Position numbers and translations under genes: made by a program. Under the pieces are notes generated by a model that ran no database searches, had not been told where the DNA came from, and was given only the letters and a program-made list of their open reading frames with translations. 14,280 bases of DNA, taken from Phoronis pallida. Taxonomy: Eukaryota; Phoronida; Phoronidae. Location: the NCBI GenBank assembly GCA_028565715.1, contig JAOXYC010082225.1, positions 1 to 14,280 on the forward strand, written 5' to 3'. This document shows positions 1 to 14,280 of this stretch, one piece after another (within the stretch, counting starts at the first letter, position 1; every line of letters starts with the position of its first letter).

Positions 1-2
1 CT

Positions 3-9729
<9,727 letters not shown>

Positions 9730-10029
9730 TACCTCGCATGCGCAAAGAGAGACTTCTCAAGAATTGTTATTTTAAGTTGCATTATCGTTGACAAATAAGA
9801 ATGAGCATTGAACACAATTAAACAATGAGAGAAACTAAATTGTTTGCACATTTTGCTCAAATAACCAATGCTCCTGAAAGCAACACCGATCGGGTCCTAT
9901 ACCTGATTTAGTCATGATTACGACCTAGAGGATGCAAACCTATATGTGATAATATTTATTACTCTTATCTGTGAATAACGAGTGATGTTTTTTTTTATAA
10001 ATATTTAACTACTTTGTATAAACCTGATA

Positions 10030-10035
10030 TTTATT
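10030..10035 (-). terminator. Candidate poly(A) signal of the kinase gene
   Basis: TTTATT on the plus strand reads AATAAA on the minus strand, about 245 bp after the kinase stop. A second candidate lies at 9955-9960. Using either would place the kinase mRNA end inside the 3' UTR of the WD40 gene. Confidence 0.5.
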
Positions 10036-10045
10036 GTTCAATAGA

Positions 10046-10061
10046 AATAAACAAAAATAAA
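10046..10061 (+). terminator. Poly(A) signals of the WD40 gene
   Basis: Two canonical AATAAA hexamers, at 10046-10051 and 10056-10061, lie about 320 bp after the stop. They are the first such motifs downstream on the plus strand. Later copies at 10093 and 10146 are possible alternatives. Confidence 0.65.
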
Positions 10062-10278
10062 AAAATAATTCTTTGATTTAAAAAAAATCCAAAATAAACT
10101 TATATTCAACTAACTAAAATGAGAAAAGAATGACCCAATAGATGAAATAAAAAAATCACAATTATACATGATAACAAAGTTTGCAGACGATAATTTTCGG
10201 TTTGAGGTAGATTATAGTTGCACACGTTCCCTATTGATTGTCCCATCGTTGGCAAGTTCCAAACTTTCTTGACAGCCT

Positions 10279-10494
10279 CTACACTCCCGACCCTGTGTCG
10301 GGGACTGATGTCTCGTCCTTAGACCCGTGCACATTGCCATAACATTCCTTACGAAGTTTTGCCGAGCTCGCCGGGATGTGCATACGAAACCAGTTATGGG
10401 GTAGAACTTCTTCGATCGTCGGTCGCGTTCGCCAGTCAAAGGCGAAACAAAAGCGTATTAACGACTTGCATTCGGAAGACACTTTGCGGGGACC
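10279..10494 (-). CDS. Kinase exon 4 (end of C-lobe and tail)
   Basis: The exon follows gatttttag in phase 0. It encodes GPRKVSSECKSLIRFCFAFD, then WRTRPTIEEVLPHNWF (subdomain XI with Arg308), and a short tail ending DTGSGV before TAG. Confidence 0.87.
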   Translation of the reverse strand, partial: GPRKVSSECKSLIRFCFAFDWRTRPTIEEVLPHNWFRMHIPASSAKLRKECYGNVHGSKDETSVPDTGSGV

Positions 10495-13135
10495 CTAAAA
10501 ATCAAGTATCATCATTGTCAATTTAGCTGAAATTTATTTACGGTTTCTGTTTGGATTACTTCAGTTAAAAAAGGTATACACATGTACATAACATATTCCG
10601 CAAATAGTGCAATTGGCAAATTGAATGTCTGCCGTATTGGATTTTGAATTATGGACGGTAGGAAAAAGTAATGCTTTTCTACACAAAGAAATCATTCAAA
10701 ACAATAGTACTCGCTCCTTTACGTCCAAGTACAATGCCACGCAAATATTGCGAAAAACAACAACAATGCGTTGTGGAAATAATGCAAATCGTCATTTGGA
10801 GTCACAGATATTATGCATGATGACGTCAATAGTCACCCTCTTCTGAAATATTGATGTTGACAACCGATAACTCTAACTTCTCTGAGAAATTTTCCAGGCT
10901 TGAAGTCCATTTCATTCACCTCGATTACCATGTATTACGAGAGAAAATTATCAATTTTATAATTCACAGAAACCATATCACTACATTCTTAATTTCAACA
11001 AACCCTTGGCCAATATAGCAGCAGCTTTTTGTGTTCTTCCAACAAGTGTGAATTTCCTTTACTTTCGTCGAATGGCATTTTCCCGGTGACCAATATAAAC
11101 AGTATCACCCCGATAGCCCAGATATCAGCCTTCTTCGGTTCATATGGTTCTCCTTGTAAGATCTCCGGGGCAGCGTATGACTTGGAACCACAGAACGTCT
11201 TGCTCAATTCCCCCATGGTGCATTTTGTCTTTACAAACCCAAAATCACATATTTTAATATTCTTGTTGTTGTCCAGAAGTAGGTTTTCTAGTTTTAAGTC
11301 CCTGTGTGTAATGTTCATGTCATGTAAGTACCGAACTGCATCGGCAACTTGATGGACCCAAGTCCGCGCCATGTGTTCACTCAGGGCTCCCGTTTTCTGC
11401 ACGTACCTCAAGGCGTCGCCACCAGGAGCGTACTCGATGATCATGTACACTCTCCTGCGATCATAATAAGAATATTAAAGGGAAAAATAATTTTATTACT
11501 TGTATTTTTGGCAATCAAGCTGACACTTGCCATCATCACATAAGCTGAAGATAGTATATACGTAAATATGGTAATAATCAAATACATGTTAGCCTAATGC
11601 TGCGGTCACACGGCCACTTAATTCGAGTGCAAATTTACTCTGGAACAACTTGCGCCAGTTTGAACAATATGAACGCAATGCTAATTGTGCGACTCTAGTC
11701 AAGAGTCAAGACGTGACCGTTTTAAAAATCCAAAGTATTCTTCACGTAAAAAAATCTTTATAACTCCGTATGTTGATTGTGCGTATGCGATATCAGTTTT
11801 GACACTTCCGCTTTAACACAGTAAGTGGTCACACGGTCAATTAACCAAGAACAAGATGATCTGGAACAGTTTACCCCACCTCCAGAGGTGGGGTAAAGAT
11901 TACACTAGTGTCAATTTGTTCCGGGTTAAATAATCGGTCACACGGTCATTTGCGCCGGGTTAAGAGTAAATTTACACCAGAAAAGGTGACCGTGTGACCG
12001 CAGCATAAATTTATAAAGTGTCCCGGAAGAGGTGTTAAATAACCAACAGTCTTACCGACTATCTTGGAAATGGTCGTGCATGCGAATGATATTGTTATGT
12101 TTCACGGCAGGCCAGACTTGCAGTTCCCGTGGAAGGAACCTCTCTTGGAAATCTTTGGGTGCTTTTGCTCGATCTATAATCTTCACAGCCAGTCGATCAC
12201 CACGCTCATTGATAGTCGCTTTCACCTTAGAATAGCTCCCCGAACCGATGGTTTCCTTAACAAGAAGACCTCGTTGTGCCAACATCGCTTTGTATGTTGG
12301 ACGGTAACCGATATGAGTGACGCTTCCATTCTTGTGTTTCATAATAATTGGCTCCACCTCCTGTGCATACTTGCCAAGTTCTTCTGTTATCTCCGGATCT
12401 GTCTGGTAATGAAAGTAACGCTAATTTGTTTTTTTTGAAAAATTTGAAAAACATCTTGAATACTGTTCATTTTTGCTTATTACTTTCGAACAAAATTAGC
12501 ATGGTGCTAATTTGATTGAATTTGAATGCTCCGACACTCACGGGTAGGCCTTCCACATCACTCCATGTTTTCCCGAAGAGTGTGAAGGCTAATGGACAGA
12601 TCCTAGTGATGTTATTTATTGTAGACATACCAATGTGTTGCTCAGTGTAAGCAAAGGTAAGAAGACGGCCAAACCATTTGCATTTTCGATTTACGAAGTT
12701 AATCTATTTTCGAAGAGTGGAAAATTCTTTTGTGGCAAGGTTATTTGTCATTTCAGATGTACTTTTAAAAACAAGAACAATAATATTCAAAGATAGATAC
12801 AGTAGGAAAACGTATGAACAATCTGCTCTTATCGGAAAGTTGGCTATAAGGGTGGCAACCCCATCCCACCACTTACATGTATGCAGTTTAGAATGTGCTG
12901 GTTGAAAAATGCCGCTTTCAATTCAACAACAGCCACATTAGACCGAAGGTTAAAGCATATTAATCGAAAGCTACTGATTTCGCAAAAAGCAGCTCGTCAT
13001 GTTGAATGTACATGATAAGACAGATTTTATTTTAAAATCATAAACATGAGAAGGAATGACAAACGTATACGTATAACGAACCTTATTTCGAGCATCTTCA
13101 TTGGAACCCATTCGAGCTCTTTTTCGACTTGACAT
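10279..13135 (-). CDS. TSSK-like serine/threonine protein kinase, complete (4 exons, 355 aa)
   Basis: Joined on the minus strand: 13135-13082, 12402-12056, 11454-11004, 10494-10279. The 18, 115 (plus split Arg), 150 and 71 codons join in phase and end in TAG. Catalytic features: glycine loop IGSGSYSKV (70-78), ATP-binding Lys92 in LAVKII, Glu111 in FLPRELQV, HRDLKLEN (184-191, catalytic Asp186), DFG (204-206), activation-loop Thr220 in KTFCGS, APE (229-231), DIWAIGV and Arg308. FLPREIQV-like helix C, EYAPGGD and TFCGS-YA-PEIL are typical of testis-specific serine kinases, which phosphorylate proteins in post-meiotic sperm cells. An N-terminal extension of about 62 residues starts with basic SSRKRAR. 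The start ATG is the first in the exon and has a plausible context. Which TSSK it corresponds to is undecided; other CAMK-type kinases are less likely. Confidence 0.9.
10495..11003 (-). other. Kinase intron 3
   Basis: The 509-nt intron has no recognisable gene. It contains a consensus cAMP response element, TGACGTCA, at 10821-10828, directly after TTATGCATGA. Confidence 0.75.
10821..10828. promoter_or_regulatory. CRE palindrome TGACGTCA in kinase intron 3
   Basis: This is a perfect 8-bp CREB/CREM-type site in non-coding DNA. Its function is unproven, since a single 8-mer can occur by chance. Confidence 0.3.
11004..11454 (-). CDS. Kinase exon 3 (catalytic core)
   Basis: The exon follows atcgcag. 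It encodes RVYMIIEYAPGGDALRYVQ through HRDLKLENLLLD, DFGFVK, TFCGSKSYAAPEIL and TGKMPFDES to LLEEHKK. The frame stays open a few codons past 11004, but the next exon's phase and the kinase fold place the donor at AGG-GTTTGT, a weak site. Confidence 0.88.
11598..12005. mobile_element. 408-bp MITE with TAA target duplication in kinase intron 2
   Basis: The ends TGCTGCGGTCACACGG and CCGTGTGACCGCAGCA are perfect inverted repeats of 16 bp. The similarity resumes further in at GTGCAAATTTACTCT versus AGAGTAAATTTACAC. The element is flanked by TAA at 11595-11597 and 12006-12008. A TAA/TTA duplication suits PIF/Harbinger-type insertions, while a TA reading would suit Tc1/mariner. It has four copies of a GGTCACACGG(T/C)CA unit and an internal 13-bp palindrome, and no coding capacity. 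It occupies 408 of the 601 nt of intron 11455-12055 and ends 50 bp from the donor. Confidence 0.85.
11870..11897. repeat. Perfect 13-bp-arm hairpin inside the MITE
   Basis: TTTACCCCACCTC (11870-11882) and GAGGTGGGGTAAA (11885-11897) pair perfectly around a two-base loop. It is GC-rich compared with the rest of the intron and not at the element's centre. Confidence 0.85.
12056..12402 (-). CDS. Kinase exon 2 (N-terminal lobe)
   Basis: The exon follows ttcattaccag and ends at GTAAGA in phase 2, inside an Arg codon. It encodes TDPEITEELGKYAQEVEPII, a basic segment ending TYKAMLAQRGLLVKE, the glycine loop, the ATP-binding Lys and helix C up to IIRMHDHFQDS. Confidence 0.88.
12403..13081 (-). other. 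Kinase intron 1
   Basis: The 679-nt intron has one short hairpin, AAATTAGCA (12493-12501) and TGCTAATTT (12505-12513) around TGG. I see no gene or transposon in the rest. Confidence 0.7.
13082..13135 (-). CDS. Kinase exon 1 with start codon
   Basis: The exon encodes MSSRKRARMGSNEDARNK and ends in phase 0 at a GTTCGT donor, which is weak at position +3. The RKRAR cluster could be a nuclear localisation signal. A 5' UTR exon further upstream cannot be excluded. Confidence 0.75.
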
Positions 13136-13746
13136 GAAGAGCTCTTGAAATGTTTAACTTTTCATAGGATTTTTGTGTTGGTCTTCTGTTCCAACTGCAT
13201 GTTTATGACGTAACCAACGTCATTCATTGTAAAGGGACACTGCACGTTTTCTATTTTCGTTATAAGAACAATCAAAAATTTAACATACCGCCTACGCAGT
13301 TCTGAGAAATATCCAGTAGCGCCAGGCAAAATTGAGCATAAACTGATTTCATCACATCGGCGCTTCTCAATTGCCAGTGGCAGTGACGTTGTAATGAATA
13401 TAATTATTCGGTTGCTTGATATTTGTAATTGTTTGTCTATCCATTTATTCATTTGGCAATTTATTATACTTCCCTTACTAAAACAGTCATATATCGCTAC
13501 TTACGAAGGCAAAATTACCAACTATTGAAATACGGCGTTTCATCCGCCTCTTTTACACAATGTGATCATCAGCTCCGTCGCCAAACATTATAGCAACCTT
13601 CATTCTTTATCGAATACGCGGTTTTAATACGTTACAGTTGATCTCAGTTTCTCATGTCGTCTGAGATATTTCAGGTTGTTGTATTTTTTTCTGTCAACCG
13701 TGACAAAATGAAACTATTATTTTTTTATATTTAGACTTTAAAAAGG
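13136..13746 (-). promoter_or_regulatory. Kinase upstream region
   Basis: There is no clear TATA box. Three CRE-like half sites lie upstream of the ATG: 13206-13213 (TTACGTCA on the minus strand), 13215-13222 (TGACGTTG on the minus strand) and 13384-13391 (TGACGTTG on the plus strand). The minus-strand frame at 13162-13452 has no recognisable product. The transcription start is not visible. Confidence 0.4.
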
Positions 13747-14063
13747 TTAAAGTTACTGACTTTATGTTGGTCCAAATCCGCCGTCACAACGCAAATCATC
13801 TAGAACTTTTGTGTACGAGTCCGTTGTTGTTGATCATATAACTTACTTGCACACGAGTCAAAACAAATTAAAAATCTGTAACTGGTGATTTGAGAGCTTT
13901 GTATCGGATACAGAACTCTCTCCCCTGGCCTTTACAGATTTTTTGAATTTAATTTGTGACTCATATGCAATATTTTATGTTCAACAAAAGACTCGTATGC
14001 AACACTTCTAGTTGATTTGCATGTTGACGCCGGATATGGAACAATGCAGAGCCAGCAACTTAA
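13747..14063. mobile_element. MITE with long inverted repeats and TTAA ends (copy C, upstream of kinase)
   Basis: The interior, 13751-14059 (309 bp), is flanked by TTAA at 13747-13750 and 14060-14063. The arms align over more than 100 bp, sharing GCAAATCA-CTAGAA and (T/A)ACGAGTC. It is related to the element at 3583-3908 throughout: both have TCNACTAGAA-TTTTGTGTA near the ends and GATTTGAGAGCTTT and TTTTTTGAATTT in the middle, in opposite orientation. It is more diverged between its own arms than copy B. No coding capacity is seen. Confidence 0.75.
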
Positions 14064-14280
14064 AGAATTAATCAAGATGAACAACGTTAAATTGATTTAC
14101 ATTCAAGAATTAAAAAAGCAATTTAATGTTATACAGATTTTCAGTGACTTTATTACTATAACAGTCACATACAGTTCGTAACCACACCATGGGCGTTTCA
14201 TAGAATATATTCGAAATCATTTAAATTTAATTTTGCATGTTTATTTTGAACAATTATAATAAAGATGATGACTCACAATG
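14064..14280. other. Right edge, no feature seen
   Basis: This is AT-rich sequence without recognisable coding or repeats. It is under 300 bases and is noted only to close the window. Confidence 0.6.

Larger units (their letters stand above)
9730..10278. other. Intergenic region between convergent genes (3' UTRs)
   Basis: The 549 bp between the two stop codons are AT-rich, especially 9960-10160. They hold poly(A) signals for both strands and nothing else recognisable. The 3' UTRs of the two genes probably meet or overlap here. Confidence 0.75.

Noticed and set aside
10625-10846. 73-codon plus-strand frame in kinase intron 3
   Set aside because: No domain, no splice context and no homologous look; consistent with chance.
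11029-11352. 107-codon plus-strand frame opposite kinase exon 3
   Set aside because: It mirrors the catalytic core on the other strand and reads as a shadow.
12064-12438. 124-codon plus-strand frame opposite kinase exon 2
   Set aside because: It is antisense to a well-supported kinase exon and has no family features.
13318-13377. Loose inverted repeat around GCGCCAGGCAAAATTGAG and CTCAATTGCCAGTGGC
   Set aside because: The arms are short with gaps and have no flanking duplication; too weak to call an element.
13162-13452. 96-codon minus-strand open frame upstream of the kinase
   Set aside because: The product has no recognisable domain, a hydrophobic mixture typical of AT-rich chance frames, and it does not connect in phase with the kinase exon.

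Overview
This is a eukaryotic nuclear window. It is AT-rich, and both genes are split by GT-AG introns of about 130 to 1230 nt whose reading phases join without a break. The protein families (WDR49/WDR64-type WD40 protein, testis-specific serine kinase), the intron sizes and the several short inverted-repeat elements suggest an animal, most likely a marine invertebrate. I cannot name the phylum from the sequence.

Layout. The plus strand from base 3 to 9729 carries the 3' part of a large WD40-repeat gene: 18 exons in the window, 2568 nt of coding sequence, 855 codons plus stop. Its 5' part lies off the left edge. About 550 bp of intergenic DNA follows, with poly(A) signals for both strands. 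A complete four-exon gene for a TSSK-like protein kinase then runs on the minus strand (coding 13135 down to 10279, 355 residues), tail-to-tail with the WD40 gene. From 13136 to the right edge is kinase upstream DNA, with CRE-like sites and one inverted-repeat element.

The introns and flanks hold at least four inverted-repeat (MITE or foldback type) elements. A 408-bp element flanked by TAA fills two thirds of kinase intron 2. Two members of one TTAA-flanked family lie in the WD40 gene and upstream of the kinase, with a possible shorter relative at 835-961. A nested double inverted repeat lies in WD40 intron 16.

How the genes may work together. WDR49/WDR64-type proteins are linked to cilia and flagella, and TSSK kinases act in post-meiotic sperm cells, so a shared male germline or flagellar role is plausible but is inference. 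I found no prokaryotic-type system, CRISPR array, RNA gene or viral gene. The most novel material is the mobile-element structure and a perfect zero-length recursive-splice-like site at an exon start.
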